Assembly (NCBI GenBank): GCA_964434385.1
Contig: CAYSUW010000001.1
Location: 124,001-188,000 of the forward strand
Source of the DNA: GCA-002700125 sp964434385
Lineage (GTDB): Bacteria > Chloroflexota > Dehalococcoidia > Lucifugimonadales > Lucifugimonadaceae
Direction: 5' to 3'
DNA length: 64,000 nt
Position 1 is the first letter of the stretch; the number at the start of each line of letters is the position of its first letter. Positions 1 to 8,783 of the stretch are shown piece after piece. The notes beneath the pieces are model-generated. The model had not been told where the DNA came from. It saw nothing but the letters and a program-made list of their open reading frames with translations, and ran no database searches. A program made the translations under genes and the position numbers.

Positions 1-218
1 ACAATCATTGAAACCCATTGAACAGATTCTACAAATTTTTCGTTTACTTGTTCTTGAACTTGATATGCTTCTTTCTTGGGGTCAAGTGATGCAACTCCAG
101 GATCTTCAAATACTAATGGTGTAAAAGTAATTAGTAAGGTTGTTATAAAAAAGAGAGATATAATTTGCAGAGCAAACTTTTCAATTAAATTGATAAAATT
201 TTTATTTATTGTAGTCAC
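1..218 (-). CDS. RND/MMPL-type exporter, N-terminal fragment
   Basis: The window edge cuts this gene; only the first 72 or so codons are visible. From a GTG at 218 the protein has a short polar start, one hydrophobic segment (about residues 12-32) and then an extracytoplasmic stretch reading FEDPGVASLDPKKEAYQVQE. A transmembrane helix followed by an acidic, proline-containing stretch and a Q/E-rich helix is how RND-superfamily (MMPL) permeases begin. These export lipids, drugs or hydrophobic compounds. No Shine-Dalgarno precedes the GTG, so the start is uncertain. The family call rests on the N-terminal pattern only. Confidence 0.5.
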   Translation of the reverse strand, partial: MTTINKNFINLIEKFALQIISLFFITTLLITFTPLVFEDPGVASLDPKKEAYQVQEQVNEKFVESVQWVSMI

Positions 219-264
219 AATACTTAATTTTAGTAAAAATTAATTATTTTTTGTTAATAAAAAG

Positions 265-2730
265 TTAAACAACAAAATTAACTAGCTTTTCCTTTACATA
301 AATTTCTCTTTTAATCTCTTGTGATTCTAAAATATTTTTGATTTTTTCTAAATTTAATGCCAATGAAATTATTTCTTTCTCTTTGAGATTTTTGTTTATA
401 GTAAATTGATCTCTTAATTTCCCATTGATTTGGACAATAATAGTTATTTCTTCATCTGCAGCTAAACTTTCATCCCAGTTTGGTAAATTTTCTTGATGAA
501 CACTAAATTTATAACCATTCTTTTCCCACAATTCCTCAGTAATATGAGGAGCCATAGGTGCAAGTAGAAGGATAGCTGTTTTTACTGATTCATTCCAAGC
601 ATTTTGGGATATTTTTCTTTCATCCCAATATTTATTCATCAGATTTGTCATTTCCATTAAAGATGATATAGCTGTATTAAATTTGAATATTTTCAGATCA
701 TTAATAACTTTTTTTATTGTTTTGTGGGAAAGTTTTTTTATGTAAATATCATCTTTCTGGTTTTCTTTAATTAATTCCGATGTATTCCTAGTGCAAATAG
801 CCCAAATACGCTTTAACCATCTTGTAATACCATTAAAAGATTCATCGCTCCAATCTCCTCCTTGATCCCATGGTCCGAGAAACATGAGATAAAGTCTTAC
901 TGCATCTGCTCCATGTTCTTTTACTAAAGGATCTGGTGCTAGAGGGTTAGATCTTTTAGAGATTTTTTGATGATCTTTTAGTAGAACACCTTGATTGAAT
1001 AATCTTTTATAGGGTTCATTAAATTTAAAATATCCTAGATCTCTTAAAACTTTATTGAAAAATCTTGCATACAGAAGATGCATTACAGCGTGTTCTGCTC
1101 CACCCATATATTGGTGCACAGGCATCCAAGAATCTAATTTGGATTTTTTAAAAGGTATTTCTTGTGGATCAAGGCTAGCAAACCTAAGGTGGTACCATGA
1201 AGAATCAAAAAATGTATCCATTGTATCTGTTTCTCTTCTCATTTTTCCGTATTTTGGATGATTTATCCATAAGAATTCTTCATCTAATGTAAGAGGTGAT
1301 TGTCCAGTAGGCTTAAACTCTTTTGCATCTGGTAATATCACAGGTAGGTCTTCTTTTGAAACGGGATGAATTTCTTCATTTTCATCGTACATTATAGGAA
1401 TTGGAGTTCCCCAGTATCGTTGCCTTGAAATTAGCCAATCTCGTAAATGATAAGTAATAGTTTTCTTTCCAAAATTTTTCGTTTCAATCAAATTTGATAT
1501 TTTTTCAATAGCTAATTTACTAGGTAATCCATCAAATGAACTTGAATTAACCAGAATACCTTCTCCAGTGTAAGCTTTTGTTAAATTTTCACCATTCCAA
1601 TCAGGAGGGGATATAACTATTTTTATAGGAAGGTTATATTTTTGGGCGAAATCATAGTCTCTCTGATCGTGACCAGGAACACTCATTACTGCTCCAGTCC
1701 CATAAGTACTTAAAACATAATCTCCAATAAAAATCGGGACTTTCTCATTGTTTAGTGGGTTTTTACAATATGATCCTGTAAAAACTCCTGTTTTATCTCT
1801 TTCTGTTGAAGTTCTATCTATTTCACTAGTAGATAAAGCAAGCTTTTTATAAGATTCTACAGCTTCTTTTTGCTCAGAAGTTGTTATCAGGTCTACTAAT
1901 TTGTTTTCAGGAGCTAATACTAAAAAAGTAACTCCAAAAATAGTATCTATTCTAGTAGTAAAAGTGGTAATTGTTTTTTCAGAAACAGATAAATGAGAGA
2001 TATCAAAATTTATTTCAACTCCATTAGATTTTCCGATCCAATTTTTTTGCATATTTTTAATACGCTCTGGCCATTCAAGTTCATCCATTTCCAACAATTC
2101 TTCTGCATAATCAGTTATTTTTAGATACCATTGAGGCATCATTTTTTTGATTACTTCAGCGCCCGACCTTTCAGATTTTCCATCTTTTACTTGTTCATTT
2201 GCTAAAGTAGTTTGATCTATTGGATCCCACCATACCGGTCCATCTTTTCTGTATGCGATTCCTTTTGAATACATTTCAAGAAAGAAATATTGGTTCCATT
2301 TGTAATATTCAGGAGTACAAGTTAATAGTTCTCTGTCCCAGTCGTATGAATTTCCCATTAATTTAAATTGACGCCTCATATTGTTGATATTATCGAAGGT
2401 CCATTTTTTGGGATTAATATTTCTTTCTATCGCTGCATTTTCTGCTGGCAGACCAAATGCATCAAAACCTTGAGGGTGCATAACATTATACCCTTTCATT
2501 CTCATATATCTTGCATGGGCATCCGCAGGAGTAAATGCATACCAATGGCCTATATGCAAGTCTCCTGAAGGATAAGGGAACATTGTAAGGGCGAAATAAT
2601 TGTTTTTATCATTTATTGTATCTGGAGTTTTATAGAGTTCGTTTTCTTCCCATATTTTTTGCCATTTGGGCTCTATTTCTGCAGGATTATAAGGAGTGAA
2701 ATTCGAATCATTTTTAGCATTTTTGGTCAA
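265..2730 (-). CDS. leuS: Leucyl-tRNA synthetase
   Basis: Class Ia synthetase that charges tRNA-Leu in the cytoplasm. The 821 residues match the usual bacterial length. The HIGH motif is at residues 59-62 (GDLHIGH). The CP1 editing domain spans about 225-425, with TRIDTIFG near 259 and GTGAVMSVPGHDQRD near 344. The signature loop is at 589-593 and reads KISKR instead of KMSKS. The cysteines usually found in the zinc-binding knob (near 168-190) are replaced by Asp and Ser. The start is TTG at 2730, preceded by AAGGATAG, and lies 15 bases after the dehydratase stop, so it is probably the last gene of that minus-strand operon. Identity is certain; the deviating loop is noteworthy. Confidence 0.97.
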   Translation of the reverse strand: MTKNAKNDSNFTPYNPAEIEPKWQKIWEENELYKTPDTINDKNNYFALTMFPYPSGDLHIGHWYAFTPADAHARYMRMKGYNVMHPQGFDAFGLPAENAAIERNINPKKWTFDNINNMRRQFKLMGNSYDWDRELLTCTPEYYKWNQYFFLEMYSKGIAYRKDGPVWWDPIDQTTLANEQVKDGKSERSGAEVIKKMMPQWYLKITDYAEELLEMDELEWPERIKNMQKNWIGKSNGVEINFDISHLSVSEKTITTFTTRIDTIFGVTFLVLAPENKLVDLITTSEQKEAVESYKKLALSTSEIDRTSTERDKTGVFTGSYCKNPLNNEKVPIFIGDYVLSTYGTGAVMSVPGHDQRDYDFAQKYNLPIKIVISPPDWNGENLTKAYTGEGILVNSSSFDGLPSKLAIEKISNLIETKNFGKKTITYHLRDWLISRQRYWGTPIPIMYDENEEIHPVSKEDLPVILPDAKEFKPTGQSPLTLDEEFLWINHPKYGKMRRETDTMDTFFDSSWYHLRFASLDPQEIPFKKSKLDSWMPVHQYMGGAEHAVMHLLYARFFNKVLRDLGYFKFNEPYKRLFNQGVLLKDHQKISKRSNPLAPDPLVKEHGADAVRLYLMFLGPWDQGGDWSDESFNGITRWLKRIWAICTRNTSELIKENQKDDIYIKKLSHKTIKKVINDLKIFKFNTAISSLMEMTNLMNKYWDERKISQNAWNESVKTAILLLAPMAPHITEELWEKNGYKFSVHQENLPNWDESLAADEEITIIVQINGKLRDQFTINKNLKEKEIISLALNLEKIKNILESQEIKREIYVKEKLVNFVV

Positions 2731-2745
2731 TTTTCTATCCTTCGA

Positions 2746-4053
2746 TCATGGTCTATTTACAGATCCGTCTGCACGTCTGTCAATTAACATGCCTCCGCCC
2801 ATTTCTCTTTCTTTATGAGGAAATTTAAGTGCTAATTCTTCGTTTATTTCTATTCCTAGTCCAGGTTTGTCATTTGGCCACATAAATCCATCTTTCACTT
2901 CAGGGCACCCAGGAAAGACTTCTTTAGTTCTTTCTCCAAAAATTGAATATTCTTGTATCCCGAAGTTCCAACTACTGATATCTAGCATTAAGTTAGCAGC
3001 ATGTCCAACTGGAGATGTGTCTCCTGGTCCATGCCATGCTGTTCTTACACCGAAAGCTTCACATAATCCTGCAAGTTTTTTTGCTGGAGTAAGCCCACCA
3101 ATATCTGAAATATGTATTCTAATGAAATCTATCAATCTGTCTTTTATCATAGGAATGTATTCACTAGGATTGTTATATAATTCTCCCATTGCTATAGGAG
3201 TAGAGCATTGTTGCCTTACAATTCTGAAGTAATCATTGTCTTCTGGTGCAAATAAATCTTCAAGGAAAAAAAGTTGATATTTTTCTACTTCTTTGGCCAT
3301 CCATACTCCTAAAATAGGAGGTATTCTTTGATGAACGTCATGAAGTATTTCAATTTCAAATCCAAATTTTGACCTAATATGATCCAATAGTTTCAATGCA
3401 CTTCTAACATAAGGCTTGGGTTCAAATATGCCTTCTATTCCTCTAGGATTTTTTGAGGTTTTTTTATTGTAATCTTGTTTGTTTTGGGGGACAGAGTTTC
3501 TTTTAGTAATCCATTTGGGGCCATCTTGAAGATGTCTTTCTCCACCGAAATTTCCTTCTGCACCATAACCTGCAAACCCAGGAGTTCCCACTTGAACTCT
3601 TATATGATGGTAACCTTCTTCCATTAGCCTAGAGAAGTGTTCTTCTACTTCTTTGATATCTTTTCCACTTGCATGGGCATATACAGCAGCAGCCTCTCTA
3701 GTTTTGCCTCCAAAGAGATCGTATAAAGGTAATCCGGCAATTTTTCCTTTAATGTCCCACAGAGCTTGGTCAACACCACTTATTGCGTTATTTAAAACAC
3801 TTCCATTCTTCCAATATGAACTTTGATAATTATATTGCCAAATATCTTCAATATTATGAGGGCTTTTGTTGATTAATAAAGGTTTTAAATAGTCGTTAAC
3901 TGCTGAGGCTACAGCTAAGGGTCTTTGATGAAAAGTTGCACAACCCAAACCATATAATTCCGGTTCTGAAGTCTCAATTTTTACTATTACTAACCTGATG
4001 TTATCCGGTTCCGTAAGAATTACTTTTACATCTCTAATTTTTATATCTTTCAT
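2746..4053 (-). CDS. ManD/RspA-like sugar-acid dehydratase (enolase superfamily)
   Basis: Dehydrates a hexonate (D-mannonate in ManD) to a 2-keto-3-deoxy acid using Mg2+. Metal and acid/base residues are D239, H241, E265, E291 and H341, with the 2-24-26-50 spacing typical of the ManD/GalD group. The FIRIHISDIGGLTPAKK and WHGPGDTSPVGHAAN segments are close to the RspA/ManD consensus. A Tyr-containing loop (GYGAEG, 162-167) lies where ManD has its extra catalytic loop, and the next 40 residues look longer than usual. The 435 aa are slightly above family average. AAGGAAC precedes the ATG. The HpaI aldolase two genes upstream could cleave the product, which supports a catabolic role. Exact substrate is not decidable by reading. 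Confidence 0.85.
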   Translation of the reverse strand: MKDIKIRDVKVILTEPDNIRLVIVKIETSEPELYGLGCATFHQRPLAVASAVNDYLKPLLINKSPHNIEDIWQYNYQSSYWKNGSVLNNAISGVDQALWDIKGKIAGLPLYDLFGGKTREAAAVYAHASGKDIKEVEEHFSRLMEEGYHHIRVQVGTPGFAGYGAEGNFGGERHLQDGPKWITKRNSVPQNKQDYNKKTSKNPRGIEGIFEPKPYVRSALKLLDHIRSKFGFEIEILHDVHQRIPPILGVWMAKEVEKYQLFFLEDLFAPEDNDYFRIVRQQCSTPIAMGELYNNPSEYIPMIKDRLIDFIRIHISDIGGLTPAKKLAGLCEAFGVRTAWHGPGDTSPVGHAANLMLDISSWNFGIQEYSIFGERTKEVFPGCPEVKDGFMWPNDKPGLGIEINEELALKFPHKEREMGGGMLIDRRADGSVNRP

Positions 4054-4061
4054 TTTGTTCC

Positions 4062-4607
4062 TTATTGTTCTTGGATTTCTAATAAGCTTACTTCAAATAT
4101 AATTGTAGTGTTGGGAGGTATTACGCCTGGAATTCCCATAGGTCCATAGCCTAGATGAGGTGGTATTTCTAATCTTCTTATTCCACCAATTTTCATGCCT
4201 GGGATCCCTTCATCCCATCCCTGGATTACAGCTTGAGATCCTATTGGAAAACTAGCCGGAATATCACGAAGATAAGAACTATCAAATATACATCCATTAT
4301 CTAGCCATCCAGTGTAATTAACAGTAACTATATTTCCTGATTTTACTTGAGTATCAGTCCCCAATTTCACATCGAGTACTTTAAGACCACTGGTTTTTTG
4401 AGTATAAGTCATAGAAGAATTATCTCCAAAGCGTGGTGCAGTTTCAGGATATTGATCATTTTTGCATGCGCTTGCAGGCATTGTAGGTTCTATTATAGGA
4501 ATAGAAACATCTTCAGGTACTTGTGCTCCTGATCTACATGATAATGACATTAATGCCACAATTATTAATAGGCTCCATAAAGTATTTTTTTTAATTTGAG
4601 TTTCCAT
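4062..4607 (-). CDS. FKBP-type peptidyl-prolyl isomerase, probable lipoprotein
   Basis: Catalyses cis-trans isomerisation at proline, probably outside the membrane. The N-terminus has a hydrophobic run ending in LMSLSC (Cys24), a plausible though imperfect lipobox, followed by a Pro-rich spacer. The FKBP fold fills residues 72-181: VTVNYTGWLDNG, FDSS, VIQGWDEGIPGMKIGG, LGYG, IPPNTTIIFEVSLLEI are all standard FKBP strands and active-site positions. The ATG lies one base after the aldolase stop, so the two are translationally coupled. Domain identity is secure; the lipid anchor is likely but not proven. Confidence 0.9.
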   Translation of the reverse strand: METQIKKNTLWSLLIIVALMSLSCRSGAQVPEDVSIPIIEPTMPASACKNDQYPETAPRFGDNSSMTYTQKTSGLKVLDVKLGTDTQVKSGNIVTVNYTGWLDNGCIFDSSYLRDIPASFPIGSQAVIQGWDEGIPGMKIGGIRRLEIPPHLGYGPMGIPGVIPPNTTIIFEVSLLEIQEQ

Positions 4608-4608
4608 A

Positions 4609-5358
4609 TTAATTACCTAGTTTATCTGAGAATTCTTTAAATCCTGATGTCACCCATGGGGTAATATTAGTAGCGAAGAATTTCACTCCTAAACTCTTGT
4701 AATGTTCAACATTTTGATTAGTTACTAATGCTCCAGAGATTCTCCCAGATTTTGATATATTTAAAAGTGTTTCATCAATAACATTTTGAACGACTTTATC
4801 AGTACTTCTTCCAATATAACCCATAGTTGACGCTAAATCATTCGGTGCAACGAAGAAGACATCTATATGGTCTTCTTTTAGTATTTCATCAAGGTTTTCA
4901 ACAGCAATGATATCTTCAATCAAAACTATTAATAAGGATTCATCATTTGCCTTTAAGAAATAATCATTGACTCCATAACCTTGTCTGCTTGTAGCCATTC
5001 CTCTCTTACCTATTGGTGTAAATTTAGCTGCATCTACAACATCTCTTGCTTCCTTAGCAGTATTAATATGAGGCACACAGATACCTTGACTTCCTCTATC
5101 AAGAGTTCGGTAAATTACCCCTGCTTCATTTTGATGTACTCGAGTTATTGAAGTTTTTCCCCATAAATCACAGGCTCTAGTTAAATCTGAGATATCTGCA
5201 AAATCAATTCCTCCATGTTCTGCTTCTAACCATACTCCATCAAAATTTTCAGGACCTATTTGATCAATTTGATCTGCATTGGCTAATCCCATCAAAGTTG
5301 TTGTAGTTTCACCTTGATTTAGTTTTTCCTTTATTTTATTTGTTCTAAGCTCTGACAT
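4609..5358 (-). CDS. HpcH/HpaI-family 2-keto-3-deoxy acid aldolase
   Basis: Class II (divalent-metal) aldolase of the HpaI/YfaU/GarL family, which cleaves 2-keto-3-deoxy sugar acids to pyruvate and an aldehyde. The 249 aa are the family length. Visible landmarks are WLEAEHGGID (near 43, catalytic base and metal region), ICVPHINTAKEARDVV (near 92), GKRGMA (near 117), VLIEDIIAVENLDEIL (near 144, metal-binding Glu) and VFFVAPNDLASTMGY (near 167, metal-binding Asp). First gene of the minus-strand run aldolase-FKBP-ManD-leuS. Its pairing with a dehydratase that makes such keto acids is the main functional clue. The individual substrate (keto-deoxy gluconate, rhamnonate or fuconate) is open. Confidence 0.85.
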   Translation of the reverse strand: MSELRTNKIKEKLNQGETTTTLMGLANADQIDQIGPENFDGVWLEAEHGGIDFADISDLTRACDLWGKTSITRVHQNEAGVIYRTLDRGSQGICVPHINTAKEARDVVDAAKFTPIGKRGMATSRQGYGVNDYFLKANDESLLIVLIEDIIAVENLDEILKEDHIDVFFVAPNDLASTMGYIGRSTDKVVQNVIDETLLNISKSGRISGALVTNQNVEHYKSLGVKFFATNITPWVTSGFKEFSDKLGN

Positions 5359-5445
5359 GTTTATCCTTTTAATTAGATTATTAAATTAAAAACAATCATT
5401 TTTCATTTAGATTTTTATAATGCTAAGTTACTATCAAATTGTATT

Positions 5446-5964
5446 ATGAGAAATGATATCAAAAAAAATGAATATATTTACTATGAAAAACTAATTCCTA
5501 ATGCATTTATTGCTAGTTTCTTTGGAATAATGATTGGTCTGTCTTTAGGTTTATTAACCGGAATAATAATAATTCAACCTTTTAACCGAACTTTTATAAT
5601 GCTTTCTATAGTCTTTTTATTAATTTTTTCTTTAGTTTTAATTTTTCTTCTATTAAGCTTCAGAACCCTAATAATTGAAATTAATGATGACAAAGTTATG
5701 TTAAATTTTGGATTACTTAACAGAGATTTTTTTATTTCTGATATTTATAAGGTGGAGTTAATTAAAGAACCCAAGGTTAAGTTGTTTTTTCTGTATTTAT
5801 TTTCTCAATTTTTCTCAAAAGTTTGGTATGTTCCATTTGTTCTATCTGGTATTAAGATTTATGCTAAACATAATTCGAAAGATGAAATATATCTAGTCTC
5901 CTCAAAGAAATCTTTAGAACTATATACTCAAATTGAATATTTATTGAATAATATAAAAAAATGA
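5446..5964 (+). CDS. Membrane protein with two N-terminal helices and a cytosolic PH-like part
   Basis: I do not recognise a named family with certainty. The 172 aa protein has two hydrophobic helices (about 20-45 and 50-73), then a beta-rich soluble part (LIIEINDDKVMLNFG, ISDIYKVELIKE) ending in an amphipathic helix. That layout resembles bacterial PH-domain (bPH/YdbT-like) membrane proteins. Its TGA overlaps the thiD start in an ATGA, so the two are translated together, but nothing ties it to thiamine metabolism. It is transcribed divergently from the aldolase operon, with about 85 AT-rich bases between them. Confidence 0.6.
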   Translation: MRNDIKKNEYIYYEKLIPNAFIASFFGIMIGLSLGLLTGIIIIQPFNRTFIMLSIVFLLIFSLVLIFLLLSFRTLIIEINDDKVMLNFGLLNRDFFISDIYKVELIKEPKVKLFFLYLFSQFFSKVWYVPFVLSGIKIYAKHNSKDEIYLVSSKKSLELYTQIEYLLNNIKK

Positions 5965-6755
5965 TTGATATACCTAAAGTAATGACAATAGCTGGATCTG
6001 ATTCTGGTGGTGGTGCTGGAATTCAGGCTGATCTAAAAACTTTTGCTGCTTTTGGTGTTTTCGGCACTTCTGTTATTACAGCAGTAACTTCTCAGAATAC
6101 ATTAGGAGTTTTTGATGTATTAGAAATTCCAGCAAAAAATGTTGATTCTCAAATTAAAGCAGTACTTAAGGATATAGGAGCAGATTTTGTTAAAACTGGC
6201 ATGTTATCTAATTCAGAAATTTTAAGAATTGTAGTTAAGAATATCAAGGAAAACAATATTAAGAATCTTGTAGTAGACCCTGTTATGGTTGCATCTAGTG
6301 GAGATCGTCTGTTAAATGATCAAGCTGTTGATGATTATAGAAAATTCTTAATCCCTTTGTCGAAGATTATTACTCCTAATATACCTGAAGCAGAGACATT
6401 ATCGGGAGTGAAAATAAAAAATTTTGAAGACATAAAAATTAACTCAAAAATTTTATTTCAAATGGGTTGTGAATATGTGTTAATAAAAGGAGGGCATTTA
6501 AATGAGGAGTACTCAATAGATTATTTATATGATGGAAAAAACTTGTTGGAATTTTCTGAACGCAGAATTAAGACTAACAATATCCATGGAACTGGTTGTA
6601 CTTTATCTTCTGCCATAGCTGCATCTTTATCATTAGGGTTGAATATGGAAGAAGCTGTTGAAAAAAGTAAAAATTATATATCAGAGGCTCTAAAAAAACC
6701 TTTTAAGGTAGGAAAAGGAAATAATCCTGTAAATCATTTTCATTCGTACTGGTAA
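5961..6755 (+). CDS. thiD: Hydroxymethylpyrimidine/phosphomethylpyrimidine kinase
   Basis: Phosphorylates HMP and HMP-P in the pyrimidine branch of thiamine biosynthesis and salvage. Ribokinase-fold hallmarks: AGSDSGGGAGIQADLKT (residues 9-25), TSQNTLGV, KTGML, DPVMVASSGDRL (near 105), TPNIPEAETLSG, and the anion-hole/catalytic motif HGTGCTLSSA near 210. The 264 aa are the normal length. It starts inside the stop of the preceding membrane protein (4-base overlap). No TPP riboswitch is seen upstream, and no other thiamine gene lies in the window, so this may be a salvage kinase. Confidence 0.95.
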   Translation: MIDIPKVMTIAGSDSGGGAGIQADLKTFAAFGVFGTSVITAVTSQNTLGVFDVLEIPAKNVDSQIKAVLKDIGADFVKTGMLSNSEILRIVVKNIKENNIKNLVVDPVMVASSGDRLLNDQAVDDYRKFLIPLSKIITPNIPEAETLSGVKIKNFEDIKINSKILFQMGCEYVLIKGGHLNEEYSIDYLYDGKNLLEFSERRIKTNNIHGTGCTLSSAIAASLSLGLNMEEAVEKSKNYISEALKKPFKVGKGNNPVNHFHSYW

Positions 6756-6793
6756 TTATTTTAACAGGAACAAATTCTTTTGGTTTTATTTCT

Positions 6794-8125
6794 CTATGCA
6801 ACAAATGTAATGCTTCCAGATTCTTCTCTACCTTTCCATACAGAACCTGATGGGTATATATGAGCATTAAAGAAATCATCTTTCATTTCTAGTCCCCAAC
6901 CAGGTGACGATGGAGCAATGTATTTTCCATTTGCTACTTTTACTGGATTCTCGAATACTTCTTCTTGAAGAAAATTAAGGTATTCTACAACTTGATTATT
7001 AGAATGGCCTGAAACACTGATTTGATCCCACATAGAATAGTGAACAATCATATTACACAATCCTATACCACCACCATGTGGACATACCGGAACATTAAAT
7101 TTTTTCGCTAAAATAATCACAGGAATAATGTCATTTACTCCTCCCATTCTGCTGGCATCTATTTGGCAATATCCAATAGCACCAGATTCAAGCAATTGTT
7201 TGAAAATCACTGGTGATTGAACTTGTTCTCCTGTGGCAACTTCAATTCCATATTGTTTTAATGCTTTTGATATTTTTAGATGACCTTGAACATCATCTCT
7301 AGCAGTAGGCTCTTCTATCCAAGTTAGGTTAAATTCAGAAAGTTCTTTCATATATTCAATTGCTTCTTCCACACCCCATAATTGATTACAATCAACCATT
7401 AATTTAGATTTTTCACCAATTTGTTCTCTTATAAATTTTAATCTTTCTTTATCTTGTTTTAAATCTTGACCAACTTTCATCTTAAAACAGTCAAAGCCTT
7501 CATTTTTCATTTCATTAATGGTACTTGCAATTTGATCATCAGTTAATCCCAGCCATCCAGCAGTAGAATATGCCTTAGGGCCATTTTTTAATAATTGTTT
7601 TTCGCGTGAATTCTTTTGATAACTGTTTTCTTCCAATATATTAAGAGCTTCTTCCTTAGAAATAGAATCCTTTAAATATCTCCAATCTATTGATTTGATG
7701 ATTTTTTCAGGATCTATATCTACTAAGAGTTTCCATAATGATTTTTCTTCAATTTTTGCCCAAGCATCCCACATAGAATTCATAATGCACCCTAAGGCCA
7801 TTCTATTAACTCCATCTGCTAACCATCTTAGTTGATGATGATCATTAATTAATTTATATGTAGATCCTGGGTTTTCTATAAAATTGTCTATTTCATATTC
7901 TTGTAGCAATTTTGAAATATCTTTTACTCCATATACAATCCAGTCGTTTCCTGCTCCAGCAGTAAAACAAACTGAATTTCCTTTAATTCCATTACTTAGG
8001 TGTATGGTTGTATATACGCAAGAATAATTAGGTTTTTTATGGAAAGGATCAGATCCTAAAAGAGTATCTGAAGTTGGAACTCTGATATCATGGACATCAA
8101 TTTTATTAATTTTAACGGATGACAT
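6794..8125 (-). CDS. L-fuconate dehydratase (enolase superfamily)
   Basis: Converts L-fuconate to 2-keto-3-deoxy-L-fuconate in the non-phosphorylating fucose pathway. The N-terminal capping domain (DIRVPTSDTLLGSDPFHKKP) and the C-terminal SPGWGLEMKDDF...HIYPSGSVW are characteristic of the FucD/ENOSF1 group. Catalytic residues are in place: K215 and K217 (KMK), D245, E271, E300, D323 and H350 (CPHGGG). The 443 aa agree with FucD. It stands alone on the minus strand, convergent with thiD and divergent from a lipoprotein. The mutarotase (21.4 kb), lactonase (16.3 kb) and SDRs elsewhere in the window could supply the remaining steps. Confidence 0.88.
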   Translation of the reverse strand: MSSVKINKIDVHDIRVPTSDTLLGSDPFHKKPNYSCVYTTIHLSNGIKGNSVCFTAGAGNDWIVYGVKDISKLLQEYEIDNFIENPGSTYKLINDHHQLRWLADGVNRMALGCIMNSMWDAWAKIEEKSLWKLLVDIDPEKIIKSIDWRYLKDSISKEEALNILEENSYQKNSREKQLLKNGPKAYSTAGWLGLTDDQIASTINEMKNEGFDCFKMKVGQDLKQDKERLKFIREQIGEKSKLMVDCNQLWGVEEAIEYMKELSEFNLTWIEEPTARDDVQGHLKISKALKQYGIEVATGEQVQSPVIFKQLLESGAIGYCQIDASRMGGVNDIIPVIILAKKFNVPVCPHGGGIGLCNMIVHYSMWDQISVSGHSNNQVVEYLNFLQEEVFENPVKVANGKYIAPSSPGWGLEMKDDFFNAHIYPSGSVWKGREESGSITFVA

Positions 8126-8220
8126 TTTTATTAATATATTTATAAATTATGGTAAAGAATATCAAAATTTGAATAATTTTATTCAAATAGATAATCATAT
8201 AGAAAAAAAGTTATGAATTT

Positions 8221-8772
8221 ATGAGAAATTTTTTAGTTGTTTTAATTATTATAACTATTTTTTGTGCTTGTTCTTCGAATGAATCTGAAAAATTACTTGG
8301 TAAGATTTCTGAAGGTTCCAATGTATATTCTATTGAAGATTTTTCCAAATTTGGATTAAAAATAGGAGAAGAATATGATAGTTCTGAACTACCACATGCT
8401 CAATCAGTTTATTGGGGTTTTTGGAAAGATGTAGAAGCAGACGAGGGAAGTGCAAGATTTCAATCACTAGGAGGATCTGTTGGAGGAATGAGAGAATTTG
8501 AAATTCGTTTCTATGCTTCTCACGAAGATGCTGTGAATCATGGTATTAAATATGCAGATGATGCAACTGGTCAAAATGCTGTATTAACAAAACAAGAGTC
8601 TCTATGGCCTGAAGGAATTAGAAATAGAAGAACATCAGGAGGACCAGATGGATCACCTCTTCCCAAGTTTGGGGATTATGTTATTTTTGGTAATTTAATA
8701 GTTTTTTGTGAAGGAATGTCTTCAGGAGAAGCTATTGGAAATTGTAGTAGGTTCCTAAAAAATCTTGAATAA
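8221..8772 (+). CDS. Lipoprotein of the repeated YGFW/RFY family (copy 1)
   Basis: Function unknown. The signal peptide ends IITIFCAC (Cys17), a lipoprotein-type sequence. The mature part shares the layout of the cluster at 29.9-34.0 kb: YSIEDFSKFGLKIGEEYD, SVYWGFW, REFEIRFYASHEDAVNHGIK, DDATGQNAVL, W..GIRNR, then FGDYVIFGNLIVFCEG and a C-terminal helix. It is the most divergent of the A-type copies and the only one far from the cluster, with a Gly/Ser-rich loop (near 80-90) where the others have an acidic turn. Transcribed divergently from the fuconate dehydratase and convergent with the MlrC gene. Confidence 0.85.
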   Translation: MRNFLVVLIIITIFCACSSNESEKLLGKISEGSNVYSIEDFSKFGLKIGEEYDSSELPHAQSVYWGFWKDVEADEGSARFQSLGGSVGGMREFEIRFYASHEDAVNHGIKYADDATGQNAVLTKQESLWPEGIRNRRTSGGPDGSPLPKFGDYVIFGNLIVFCEGMSSGEAIGNCSRFLKNLE

Positions 8773-8783
8773 AAAATCATATA

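Noticed and set aside
5359..5445. Possible TPP riboswitch upstream of the thiD transcript
   Set aside because: Under 90 bases of AT-rich sequence without the conserved CUGAGA or ACCUGA elements.
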